Assembly (NCBI GenBank): GCA_019454045.1
Contig: SKCR01021372.1
Location: 1 to 64,000, forward strand
Reading direction: 5' to 3'
Source of the DNA: Zanthoxylum bungeanum
Lineage: Eukaryota; Streptophyta; Magnoliopsida; Sapindales; Rutaceae
Length of the DNA stretch: 64,000 nucleotides
Shown one piece after another: positions 43,635 to 55,608 of the stretch. The notes below the pieces were generated by a model. It did no database searches. It had not been told where the DNA came from and saw nothing but the letters and a program-made list of their open reading frames with translations. Positions within the stretch are counted from its first letter, which is position 1, and every line of letters starts with the position of its first letter. The translations under genes were made by a program, and so were the position numbers.

Positions 43635-45540
43635 TTTTTTATGAATTTTATATTGTCGGAAAGCTACGATCGAGATCTACAACTTTCGTGTTGAACTTTT
43701 TCGCAAATTCGAACCAGAAATGGGCTAAACATGCAGATAAAAAATTTGGATGAATAGTACCCGAGGGTCATTATATAGAATTCTCAAAGTCTACAAAACA
43801 CTCAAATTTTCTCCATTTTTGACAATTTCAAATAAGTACTACTATATAAAGATGTTACTATTCAATGTTTCACTAAATTAGAAAAGAAGAAGAAGGAAGA
43901 AACGGATGGTGGAAGAAGAAGAAAATGGAAAGAAAGAGAAGAAAGAAGAGAAAAATAAAGAAAGAAGAGGGAAGAAGCAAAAAAAAGGTTTGGCATCCAA
44001 GAAGCTTGAAGGATGAGGAAAATCAAGTGGATTGAGGTAAGGCTTTTTTGACCCAAATCTTGGATTGAGTAGTGTTGTTAAGTTAATGGTATATAAATGT
44101 TAATAGCATAATAAACATAGCATATAGTGGCATGAGAGCATGAATTGATTGTGTTGAATAAGAATCAAATGTATTGGAACCCTAAGTATTGAGCTAATTA
44201 GGATTTTGAGAGCAAAGGGTTAAATTGAATTGAAGATGTTGATTTAGTAATTATTTACATTCAATTTTTTGAGACTGATGAGTAAAAGTTGTAATATGGA
44301 AATATTGAATGATTGATGAGTAAACAAGGCTTGGCGAATTTGAGTCAAGGCTTGAATTTGGCCTCGCGTCACGATGTAAATCATGTCATGTCGTGACGCG
44401 TACTGTGAAATCGGTGAATGTTTGATTCTAGAATACACGCGTCGCGATGCGAATAGAGTTGCGTCATGATGTGAACTAGAAATTTGAAGAACACGTTTCT
44501 GGAATCATACGCGTCGCGACGCGAAGACATAATTTTTCCAAAATAATTTCAATACATTCCAGTTCTACCATGGCATGTTAGGGGCCACCCTTAGGGTCTC
44601 GTATCAGTTGGTATACCTATATACCATCATGATATAAGTGTGTTAAGTCTTGTGATAATAATAAAAGTATTTGGATATATAGACCCAAATTAATTCAAAA
44701 AACGTTCCTCAGTTCACTTTCTAATTGAGTTATCAATTATAGAGTATCGCAGGAACCAGAGATTTCTTCAACAAGTGAGAAACGCGGCCATATTCTAAAA
44801 CCAGTGAGTGGACACTTTTTCCTCTAAGATGATTTTTATTTTGTTATTTTCATAACCGACACACTTTCTTGCATTTAGTTCGTTAGCCAAGTTCATTTTC
44901 AGTTATACTTTGATTAAGCAGATTTTGATAAATGATTTAGAAGAATATATTTTTTTAAAGCATGATCTTGTGTTTTCAAGGCATAGGGGAAAAACCCACC
45001 TTAGTTTGTATCTTGTTCAGACTTGGCATTGACGGATGACATGTGCACATGTAGAGGACTGGGGGGACGGTGATACGTAACGCCCCTAGATCCTAGTTCA
45101 GGACTAGGGATGACAGATGCCCCTAGATCCTAGTTTCAGAGCTTGGATGGTAGCATAAATCTGCACCCCAGTTCTATTTCAGTGGCTTGGGGGATGGCGA
45201 TACGTAACGCCCCAAGACCAATAGTTTCACGGACAGTAATGGCATATTGTTTGGGACGACGATACGTAACGTCCCAAAGTCATGGATTTTCACTCTTGGC
45301 TCTAGATAGGCGTATGAGGGGATGGCGATACGTAACACCTCTATATGTCAAGTTTTTAAGAGAGAGATTCATTTTCAGATATCAGGTTTTCAGAAAATAG
45401 TTTTCAGATATCAAATTTTAGCAATTGTTTCCAGAAAAATGGACATTTCAGAAATACATTTCAGATACAGTTTGCAGAAAAAGTTTTTAGAAATATAAGT
45501 TTTACAAAGTGATTTTCAGACGAGATTTTCAGAAGAGAGA
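43635..45540 (+). repeat. LTR tandem duplication, unit 2
   Basis: It repeats unit 1 in the same order: TCGTCGG-like start, GAAGAAG tract (43890-43980), CG-rich palindromes (44365-44525), 'gggtctcgtatcagttggtatac' block (44594) and GATACGTAACG boxes at about 45070, 45197, 45258 and 45324. It ends near 45540, beyond which single-copy LTR sequence follows. Confidence 0.85.
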
Positions 45541-46061
45541 CTTCAGAATTCTCTGACAAGAAAAGAGATTTCTTATAAAAATAATTCTTAATTTTTATTT
45601 TAGATCCAAATGTTTTCATTATAGTATTTCAGTTTTTATCGTCCACTCACTTAGATCTTATAATGGTCTAACCCCCTCCCAGATTCTTTATTTTGTAGGA
45701 ATACCAGGAGGACGAGCTCGAGAAGATGGATATTGAAGGCAATCACTAGGGTTTTGAGGCCACCAGGTTGAGTCAAAGTTCAGTCAAGTCAGTGTCAATA
45801 AGTATCATGCATCATATTATTTGTTAGTAAGGAATATTCATGTAAAGACTTATAAGAGTTTATTTCTAAAGTTGAGTTATGTAGTGAATTCAAGTATTTT
45901 AGTCTGTAAAGAATTATGAAATCTTGATGTCGGGTTGGGCATCGGTCTCATGCATCAGTTCCTATATAAGCTGAGTTCAATATTATTAGAAAGTCTGAGG
46001 CTCAAGGGTATAGTATGGCTTATTCCCTACCTGTAGCATCTCCCAGATTGGGAATGTTACA

Positions 46062-46711
46062 CATAAGTAATAGGGCAAATCTGTAAAACTCAACATAGAT
46101 CGGACCATATCCAATAAAGTTTGATTTCTCATCTCAGACACTGCATTGTGCTGTCGAGTACCTGGAGGAGTATATTGAGCGAGAATCCCATTCTCCTTCA
46201 TATAATCCATGAACTCACTACTCATATAGTCGCCGCCTCGATCAAATCGAAGACATTTAATATATTGACAAGTCAATTTTCCTACTTCATTACGGAACTC
46301 TTTGAACTTTTCAAAGATTTCTGATTTATGTCTCATCAGATAGAAATAATCGTACCAAGACATATCATCGGTAAATGTAATGAAGTATGAATAACCGCTG
46401 TGAGCAGTCTGACTTAGTTGACCACATACATCAGAATGTATGAGTTCCAGTAAGTTAGTGGCTCGGTGTCCAACACTAGAAAATGAGGCTTTGGTCATCT
46501 TACCCTGAATACATAATTCACAAGTTGGATAGGGTTCAATGGTTAGATCTGGTACCAAACTATTCTTAACCAATTGGGTAAGGAGTTTCACGCCTATATG
46601 ACCTAGCCTCATATGCCAAAGTTCAGTATTATTAACTACAAGTAAATTACGTTTATTAATCCTAGTATTCAAAATATCTCTAAAAGTATGCAATGTGTAA
46701 TGACCATGCAA
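46062..46711 (-). pseudogene. Copia-F integrase fragment
   Basis: On the minus strand it carries WHMRLGHIGVK, CELCIQGKM (zinc site), and the core with HSDVCGQ, RFDRGGDY and VSEMRNQ, so D, D and E are present. It is cut at FTDLPYYLC, where the Gypsy-E LTR begins, so its C-terminus and RT are absent. The sequence differs strongly from the A/C/D/H family (LTQLVKNSLVPDL; KASFSSVGHRATNLLE), so this is another Copia lineage. Confidence 0.88.
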
Positions 46712-47470
46712 ATTTGGACAACAAATGATCTGAATATTACATTTATCATATAAATAGAAAGAAAAATTCTTAATATAATGTGATAACCTTTTGTATCTAA
46801 TACAAAAAGAGATATAATATTGCTACACATCCTGTAAGAACCTAGCAATCATACAACAAAAGGCTTCCACTCGGCAAGGGGATCTCGCATACTTCCACTG
46901 CAACTGCATCCAGAGAGTCTTCACTCCCAAAACACAAATGCATCTCTCCAGGCTTCAGCTTTTCCTTCAGCACCTGCAACGAATTGCAAATGTGAACAAG
47001 ACAAGCAGAATCCAAAATTCAGCTGGATGTAACAGCTTTACAAGCTAGTGAGATATCAATAACTGGAAAAATAAATGTACCTCAGGTAGATGCTCTCTCC
47101 TTCCTTATCTGGGCAATGTAGTCATGATAGTTCTTTTTCCAGTGCCTGACCTTGCAGCAATGATGTCATTTGTCTTCAGACGCCCTCTTGGGCTTTGTTA
47201 TCTTTCCTAGCGTGGAGAACCGAAACCCTTCTTCTTCATCGCTTTCATCTTCTTTCCCTTTGGCCTGGCCTGGGAAGAAACAGAGTGTGAAGTAGGTTTC
47301 AGAGGGTGAGTCGGTACTCCATTCCTTAGGTTCTCTTCCGTCGTGATCAGCATCCTATGCAGTTCATTGTAGGAACAGATAATCCCATTCATGTTGAAAT
47401 ACATCACAAATTTTCATCCTCAGACACAATAAGGGGCATCGCACCCTCAAGTAAATATCCCAACTTTTCG
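46712..47470 (-). pseudogene. Copia-F gag C-terminal part and protease region
   Basis: Frame 47207-47407 has NELHRMLITTEENLRNG and a basic KGKKMKAMKKKGF stretch typical of the gag C-terminus. Near 47140-47185 the minus strand reads CHHCCKVRHWKKNY, a zinc knuckle whose last Cys is Tyr. Protease-like sequence follows near 47000-47030 (a DSACLVHIC-like stretch on the minus strand) in a broken frame. The upstream part of gag is lost at about 47470. Confidence 0.7.
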
Positions 47471-48049
47471 GATTCGATGACAATCCTAGTCTCTATATCG
47501 GATAACTCTGACCTAGTCATATTATCTCGATGACTGCAGTACTTAAGAGAACCAGTACCTCATCCTACGTGACCATCATCTCCATATGACTGGAGTGACA
47601 CTTCCGTCTTAACATCACACCCAACACACTACGATTCTTAATATACCAAGTATTGGCGTACACAGAACCTGTTAAAGCCCTGGAAGACCTCAACCAAAGT
47701 ATATTGATTGTCGCAAGTATTAGAGTACAAGTCTCAGGTTAAGACCAAATACACTTACCCTGATTTCGGACTTCCATAGACACATAGTCATACTACCAAT
47801 GGAATTCCAATGGGGTCTAATCCAGAGCGAAGCTGTTTCCCGTACCATCGATAAAACACAACCTCATATTACACTTGCATGAGTATCCTATACGCAAACA
47901 TATGAGAACTATGTCGTTGTGTCCTCACAACACGCACAAGTGTAATACTAGTCTTTTACGTATTTATCGATGTCCAATCTCGATAATACTCTGACTATGG
48001 ATATTTAATGATTTATCCTTCATGGATTGATACTGTCTCATATCATTCT
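47471..48049 (-). repeat. Copia-G 3' LTR fragment
   Basis: It corresponds to 54700-55264 of the complete Copia-G LTR at roughly 95% identity by eye. Both ends are truncated: the left end abuts Copia-F, and the right end (CATTCTCAG) jumps into the RNase H coding region, skipping the first ~155 bp of U3, the polypurine tract and the end of Pol. Confidence 0.82.
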
Positions 48050-50760
48050 CAGCTACAGCAATTAACCCGCATTTTTTGTTTATTCGGTAACAGTATCTTG
48101 CTTGGAAGATTTCCAGCTCACTATACCGTTATTCTACTGTATAGTACCGTTTGCGACTTTTAGTCGTTTTATCGGTTTAGGAAACTTGCTACAGTGATCC
48201 CAGTCACTTCAAGTTCTCCTTCTCCATAGTTAAAGACAGCATCCTTAGATATCTAAGATACTAACGGATGTTCTTAACATCAATCCGGTGACTATCACTT
48301 GGATTGGCCCGTTTGTGAATCATATGCTCAAAGCGTATGAGACACTAAGTCGCGTACATTTTACAATGTATGATTCCACGGAGAGTTTTCGAAAGCCAAG
48401 CTTTCACCGATTATTATGGGAATATCATTTCCAATAAATGACATATTATCATTATTTATAGGACAGCCATTGTCAGTGCGCTCCCACTAACCCTCTTATA
48501 TACAAAAGAATCTTTTCGTTTTGAATCAAATCATATACTATTATGATTACATCAAAACAATAATTCCTAGAACCAATGCATGCTTCAATCCAAACATGGA
48601 TCGATTAACCTGCAAACCTTGTTTGCTAGTTTTGGTACGAAAAAACCGACAAGATGTTATAAACATCCTCCAAAAGGTTTCCTTTTCAGGAAAGCGATTT
48701 TCCCGTTCCATCTGTCATATTTCATAAATGAAACATGCAGCATTAGCAAGCATTATCCAAATGGATTTACCGTGGCAACAGGTAAAATGTTGAATCGGAA
48801 TCAACACAATGTTGATAACGATACCTTTCCGCTAAAAACCTAGCTTTATATGTTGGTATGTTACCTTCCATGTATGTCTTCCTTGAAGACTTATAAAGTA
48901 CCAGTAGACACAATGTCTTGCGGTACATCAATTAGTATCAAAACTTATTGATATACGTGGAATACATTTTGGATATCATGACACTTTGTCATAATTGGGA
49001 GTCGATACCTTGTATCACTTCCTCATACATAGTCAGTTGGTATACCTCAATAAGATAGACATTTTTATGAGGTGAGATCAGAAACCCATACCCCAGGTTG
49101 TTTTCTGAATCTCTCCGACATACGCGGTTCTTGTGTATACGAAGATTAATGGTAATAGTTTCATCCTTGATGAACTATTTGTGTTCCATTAGGAATCGGT
49201 GCCATGAATAGTATTACTCCGATTTTCATCGAGTGTTACTATCGTCCCACTTACCACTGCATATCAGTATTCCTCTTAGGAAAACCATATGGCGAGCGAC
49301 AATCTAATTGTTCTCTCGTGAGTTGTAAAAGTACAATACTTATGGTTTCCCTAGGATAACCTACAATTGGCACTAATCCAATTTTGGGTTTTAGTTTGGC
49401 ATCATGCAAACGTATGCCTGGTAAACCCAAATTTTCAGGAATAAGAAACCCGGTTTCTTTCCTGTTCATATCTAATATGAAATTTGTCAAACAGATTATT
49501 ATGGAACCTTATTATAAATAAGTTCTTGCACTGTTAATGTTTATCCGTTGAAGGAAATGGTAACTCAGAGCGACTCATGATTAACCTAAATTATGTCCAA
49601 CAAAATTCGGTTAGTCAGTTCGGACACACCGTCACTTTGACGTGTTCTGGGAGGAGTCCTCATTTAAAAGAATACTTTACTCTTTCAAGTATTTTAGATA
49701 CTTATTGCTTGAGTATTTTTCATTACGGTCTTAAAGTGACGGTATAATACTGTAGCCGATCTGTTTGTCTATTTCGTGTCGAAACTGTAAAAGTTTCTGA
49801 TTTGTGTTCTTCAAAAGAAACACATAACCTTTACGTGATGCCACCTCTAGCCTAGCTAGATATGGGCCCACTTGCTTCACTATGAATTAGGGCTAACAGA
49901 TCAGTGGCATCTTCACTTTTACCAAGTAAATAGTGTATTAGGCATTTTGCCCAATAAACTAGATTTGTAGACTTTATTTGATTGGAATCAAATCAGTCCT
50001 AGTACCCGCTCTTCAAAAGTGAGGATATACGATTCTTGTTTAATGTGTCCCAGACAACATTGCCATTTTAAGTATCAACCTGATCAAATCAGTTTGAGCT
50101 ATTTGTTTGTCATGTTATATATTTGAGATTTAATTTATATTCAAAATATAAATTCTGTTCTTCACACCTAATGTGTTTATCTCAATATCATCTTTATATA
50201 ATAAAACACTTTAGTGTTCTAAAATATAAAGGTTCAATCCGCAATGGATTAAACACTGATATAAAGATAATGTTCCTAGTCAAACTAGTTACCTTATAAC
50301 AGTTTCCTAATTTACGTACATACCCAAAGGGTAGTTCCTAAACTTAGGTATCTACGGTCAAAACAGCGACTTTCGTCCCGTTTCTGATTCGCAGATTAAT
50401 CTCGATTGAAGTCAGTATCATGTTCAAAATAGATTCTGAACATCAATACATATTTTATGTATCACACTAAGTATCTAAAATCTAATTTTATTACTAGTAG
50501 TGAACATATTTATGACAAATATATTTGAAGTCAGAGCATTGTTCATCTTCAATTCCTTCTTGGGATATGTCCTTTTATCTTCCCAGAAGACTATAATGAT
50601 TTAGCCTTTGCCATTTTTCCACACTCCAGAAGCCTTTGGCCAAGCCTTGGCATTCTGGAATATCGAAGTAAGGTGCGCCTTGCGCTACTTGCCTAATTGC
50701 AAACTTTGACTTTATCTCCTTGAGAATAGTCATTAACTCTCCAAGAGTTTATTATTGCAA
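48050..50760 (-). pseudogene. Copia-G gag-pol, extremely degenerate
   Basis: No long frame survives, but DNA similarity to Copia-C/D follows in order on the minus strand. RNase H is at 48050-48370 (CTTGCTTGGAAGATTTCCAGCT), RT at 48380-49240 (CCTCCAAAAGGTTTCC; AGCCAAGCTTTCACCG), integrase at 49260-50100 (GCCACCTCTAGCCTAGCTAG; TCGGACACACCG), and protease/gag at 50110-50760 (CCTTTGGCCAAGCCTTGG). Small indels occur every few tens of bases. Decay is far heavier than in the flanking LTRs. Confidence 0.75.
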
Positions 50761-53343
50761 TTTGTTTACTTCTAAAATCTAAGTATATATTTATGAAGAT
50801 CCTTCAATTTCAATATCATACTTTAAGAATCTAATCCTTAGTTCTGATAAAGAAATTAAAGAATCTATATGACAAGTATAATGGATTAAGCACTAAAGTT
50901 ATCATTACATGAATATTCCAAATATCATGTTCCACTTTTTAGCTTAACTCCATACTTAGGCCTAATATGTTATTTTATCAAATAAAGTAACTTATTATAT
51001 TTCCAGGACCATCCTGAAATATTATTCCCAAAATGAAAAATATAGTCGTTTAAATACATTTTCACCCAGGATTATCTTTTAAACCCTAATCTTTCATTTT
51101 ATCTTGATTCTAATAATCCAACTATTTAATCAACGATTTGTGGTACTATGTATTATATTGATTATTATAGTCCAACTATACAATCAAATATAATTTAAAT
51201 TAATTAACCTCAATTACATTGATTACTATAATTCAATTATAAAATCAACTGTAAATCGAAATTAATTAATTTAAATATATTGATTACTATAATCTAATTA
51301 TATAATCAATTATAATACAGTCCAACTGCTTATAAAAACAACAATTTAAATATTAGTCCAACTAATATTTAATTGATATCGACGAAATATTTGAAATGAG
51401 CGTGTATAGCGAGTAATTGAACGAATATTGCAAATTCAATTCTTGCCTCCCACTATTTTTCGACGAGCCTCTAACCTTCTGTCGAGTACTCGGGAAAAAT
51501 GTTTTCCTAGTGGGCTAGGATCCCGTTAATATCACACAATCTTGACTTTGGCCAACAAATTGTATGATAATTAACTAGGTAGATCTCTAAGATCGATTGG
51601 ATCCAATCCAATTCCTAGATCCGGTATGGGGGACATCCAAGTCCGAAACATATATCTTATATATGCCAATACATCCAATGTATTACCTAACCTTTTTCCT
51701 CTGAATCAACTAAGCCTTGGCTTTGGCACAACAAATTAGTGATCCCAGTCAAGCGCGACCCATTGACCATGGAAAGCTTCTTAATCAATGTCGATGGACA
51801 AGAAGTGGTCTTGACTTTGGCCAACAAACCACAAGCTAGACAAGACACTGATATGGAACAAAGCCTTCGTGATTCAAACACATCTTCGACAGACAAAGGC
51901 CTTGACTTTGGCCAACAAACCAATGCCGTCTCGGATCTTGAGTGAGAATCACTCAATGGAAGGAAAGACGCTTAATATTTAGCGAGGGTTTTTCGCGTGT
52001 AAATTGGCAACCAATTTAATATCTTTGTTAAGGTCTCATCATCATAGACCCTTAAGCATGCATTCTAAACACATAATAAAGCACGTATGTAAAAGTAATA
52101 ATGATATGCTGATGGATATTTTACATTGATCCTAGATTAAATCTCTCTCTTTCTCTCTCCAGCTAGCACATGTATTTACTTCTACCCATTACACTACACT
52201 TCTAAAGAAACCTCATTTACATTGAGGGGAATAGGTGAGAAGAGAATACAAAGAAATAAGAGATAAGGCTGGACTCGCAGGTCCAATTAATAAATCAAAT
52301 TTATTACAATTTCCAAAATTGCCCCACCCGACTAATATCCATCCGATATACATTATTCATGCATCACAATCATGTATTCACACAAGCATGTTATCAATCA
52401 ATCTAATCAAATTAATTATCTGATATTAGTGTTCATCCAATGTTCAAACAACGATTTAATTCTAATTCTCTATTAATTCCAAATTAAAATTTTACACTTT
52501 ATAAAATAAACCTTTACGATTTAAATTCGAAATTTAATCGTTGCGGGTCTCTTAGCCCGATTAATATCCAATATTAATTTAATTAAAGTCCAATGGGCTT
52601 TTAATTAATTTCTTCAAGGCGTGGACTTTTGGTCAACTCGGATCAAATCGAATAACCAAAATCCAATCCTGGAGTTACCCCATTAGCCTATAAACACTTT
52701 AAAGGTTCATTAGTCGCATTTGGGCCTTTTGGAAGCGGTTTTGGGGCTAATTGGATCCAACCAATTTCGCATAAACCCAACTTTGTACAACAAAGCCCAA
52801 CAAGCAATAACAACTTTAAAAGCCCAAATCCAATTTAAGGCCCAATTTAATTAAATTACAAAATCCAATTTTTCAATTCAATTAAATAAAGTGTATAACA
52901 TTATCAATTACCCAAATCAATATTTCCAAATCACCAATTTGTACAATTAATCATGCTTATCATAATGGAATCATGTCCAACATAATTTGATCAAAATCAA
53001 ACCCAATTTTCCTGCCTATAGTTCTCGGCCAAGGAGGAAAATAATGCCCAAATCAAATTCAATCAAATTGAACCAAATTAAACATTAAAACAATATCCCC
53101 TAATGATTTCTAACTCATCCAATGAATCAAAAAATCAAAATCCAAGACAATTTTAGGGTTCTAATTTTCGGCCAACATAAGCCAAATAGGGAAATTTGTT
53201 CCAAACCAAATTTCTTCAAATTGTTCTAATCAATCATCAATTAAACATCAATTAAGCATATTCATCAATCCAATTTCATCAAATATTGCCCAAATTCGTT
53301 TTGCCCAATTTTAGCCCTAAAATCAATTTCATGCAATCAATAG
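50761..53343 (-). other. Copia-G leader, non-coding
   Basis: It is recognisably the same leader as in A, D and H. CTTGACTTTGGCCAAC repeats are at 51543, 51809 and 51901 with the variant at 51716. Hairpins are at 52211-52227 and 52271-52284, followed by GGGCC-rich sequence (52540-52830) and TTCGGCCAA repeats (53025, 53168). Five palindromes centred on CCA/TCA/CTA occur at 51166-51366, against three in the other elements. No ORF is conserved. Confidence 0.7.
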
Positions 53344-53356
53344 CTCAAGATACCAT
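53344..53356 (-). other. Primer-binding site of Copia-G
   Basis: On the minus strand it is ATGGTATCTTGAG(C): TGGTATC followed by TT in place of A, then GAGC. It is adjacent to the LTR end at 53357. It is a variant of the tRNA-Met site, different again from those in A/H and D. Confidence 0.65.
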
Positions 53357-55420
53357 TGTTGGGTTTCAATCAAGTCCCAAGATCATAGATTAAGCATGAA
53401 ACAAGTATGAATACAACCAAAGGAGGTGCGGAAAAAACTCACATGGATCGGTTGGATGCTCCGAAGTGAAGAAACAAACTGCTCTCTCTCCTTGCTCGGC
53501 AGTGGCAGCTCGGTAGGGCTGAGCAGTGGCTCTCACGGCAGTGGGTGGATCTCCTCTATGAAGAATCGGCCATGGACTCCATTAAAGCTCCAAGCTTTGT
53601 TGATTCCATGCTCACGAACTCACTTAGATATCACCTTGATATTCCTTCATGAGTGTGCTAGCACATAGATCTTGCAACAAGATCAATTGCTTCTCCTTCT
53701 AATTCGATCAAACCAGAAAAATAGATGAGGAAATCGGTCTTGAGACCGTGAGAGAAGAAGAAAAGATTTTGGCACCAAAAATCCCTAATCCGTAAAAGAG
53801 AGAGAGAGATTGGAAAAAGAAAAAATGTAAAAGGTTTATTTATATTTTCCAAAAAATTAAATAAATCATTTACCTTTTTCAATTTCAAAAAGCAAACATT
53901 AATGCTTTCTTTCAATCACCTCACATCAACTAACATCAATCTCTCAAATGTGACATCACTCAAAGTGACATATTGACGCTTGATGTGACTAATGATTTGA
54001 AGCTTGATTTGACTTGCGTGCCGCTCTCGAATTCGAAATGCGAATGCGCTCACAAACAATCACAGGCTCGGGTTCGCTAATTCCAAATTAACAAATTATC
54101 CGTTGCGTCGTAATTAAATGATTACGCCTAGCGAAATCACTATTCACATCGCTAACGAATTAATTCTAAATTAATTTGTTCGCCCGAATTAAAATCTAAT
54201 TTTAATTCCGCGTCGAAATCCAATTTCGTATAATATATCAAATATATTATTTTATCGATTAATTCCAAATTAATCGTTCTCTCTCTTTAATTGATATTTT
54301 ATCCCAGATAAAATATCTCCGTAATTAATCCCAGATTAATTTTCTCTCTCATTAAATTAATCCCAGATTAATTAAAGTGCGAGTCATACATCATCAGTGA
54401 ATCTTCGGGGAGCGACCCATGAGATCTCTGGATATGTTGGCAGTAAATCGGGTCGTCGGACTATCCGAACACGTAAGTACCCTCGTACTACATTCACACC
54501 GATTCACAAGACAAGGTTGGCTTCTAGCAAAGCGCATGCCTAACCAATTCTCCAGAAACTGCTTACAGGAATAAGCGATCTATATCAGGCATAGTATACG
54601 TGGTATTACATATTTCGATCCAGTATCAGATGATCACGTGCTAGGCCTGGGGCTGGAATTGTGTCTGCCCTGTATGAAGCACATGTCGGATGTCTAGTAA
54701 CTAGTCTCTATATCGGATAACTATGACCTAGTCATATTATCCCGATGACTGCAGTACTTAAGAGAACTAGTACCTCATCCTACGTGACCATCATCTCCAT
54801 ATGACTGGAGTGACACTTCCGTCTTAACATCACACCCAACACACTACGATTCTCAATATACCAAGTATTGGCGTACACAGAACCTGTTAAAGCCCTGGAA
54901 GACCTCAACCAAAGTATATTGATTGTCGCAAGTATTAGCGGTGCAAGTCTCAGGTTAAGACCAAAAACACCTACCCTGATTTTGGACTTCCATAGACACA
55001 TAGTCATACTACCAATGGAATTCCGAGGGGGTCTAATCCAGAGCGAAGCTGTTTCCCGTACCATCGGTAAAACACAACCTCCTATTACTCTTGCATGAGT
55101 ATCATATACCCAAACATATAAGAACTATGTCGTTGTCCCTCACAACACACACAAGTGTAAAACTAGTCTTTTACGTATTTATCGATGTCCAATCTCGATA
55201 ATACTCTGACTAGGGATATTTAATGATTTATCCTTCGTGGACTGATACTGTCTCATATCATTCTCAGTCCAGGAACAAATCATATGGACCTTTTATTATT
55301 TATACATCTAGGTGATCTCATCACAAATGATAAGAGTGCAATCTCTTTGTCACATAGTTCATTTGTACACAACACAATGATCTGTACAAATAGTGACGTT
55401 ATGGGTCATAATTGTCCACA
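53357..55420 (-). repeat. Copia-G complete LTR (2064 bp), shared by two internals
   Basis: On the minus strand it begins TGTGGACAATTATGACCC at 55420 and ends GAAACCCAACA at 53357. It is flanked on its downstream side by a primer site and leader, and on its upstream side by a polypurine tract with the end of RNase H. It therefore serves as 5' LTR for 47471-53356 and as 3' LTR for the element at 55421. The palindrome array is at about 54060-54375. Confidence 0.85.
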
Positions 55421-55608
55421 ATCTCCCACTTGGCCTATAGCCAGTCACTCGAGTGTCTACCACCCGAACTATGTACGGTTGGCTCAAATTGCTGAGAAAA
55501 GGTTTTCGTCAGCGGATTTATATGATTATCGTCTGATGTTATTTATTCGATCATCACATCGCCACGATGTATGATCCGAACGAATCAGATGAATATCGAA
55601 GTATTTAT
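55421..55608 (-). pseudogene. Copia-G2 polypurine tract and RNase H end
   Basis: ATCTCCCACTTGGCC (tract, reverse complement) is followed by the diverged minus-strand end of Pol (CACATCGCCACGATGTATGATC block, equal to the IIHRGDVK region of relatives). It is cut at 55608 by Copia-H. TTTAT (55604-55608) would be the target-site copy; its partner lies outside the window. Confidence 0.8.

Larger units (their letters stand above)
38831..46061 (+). mobile_element. Gypsy-E (+), 3' part only
   Basis: It consists of a non-coding internal stretch, the junction GAGGATTCGAGGACGAATCC...AAGGGTGGAAG typical of the end of plant Del/Tekay-type Gypsy elements, and a 4.5-kb LTR. No protease, RT or integrase is readable and no 5' LTR is present. 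The right end interrupts the integrase of Copia-F at 46061/46062. Lineage is inferred from the junction and LTR start, not from protein. Confidence 0.65.
41520..46061 (+). repeat. Gypsy-E 3' LTR with internal duplication (4542 bp)
   Basis: It begins TATAACGACCGGGAATTT (normally TGTAACGACC...) right after the polypurine tract and ends GATTGGGAATGTTACA. A 1.9-kb block is repeated inside it, so the ancestral LTR would be about 2.6 kb. It contains a GAA/AAG-rich tract, CG-rich palindromes (CGTCGCGACG) and GATACGTAACG sub-repeats. An inverted relative is at 12376-13254. Confidence 0.75.
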
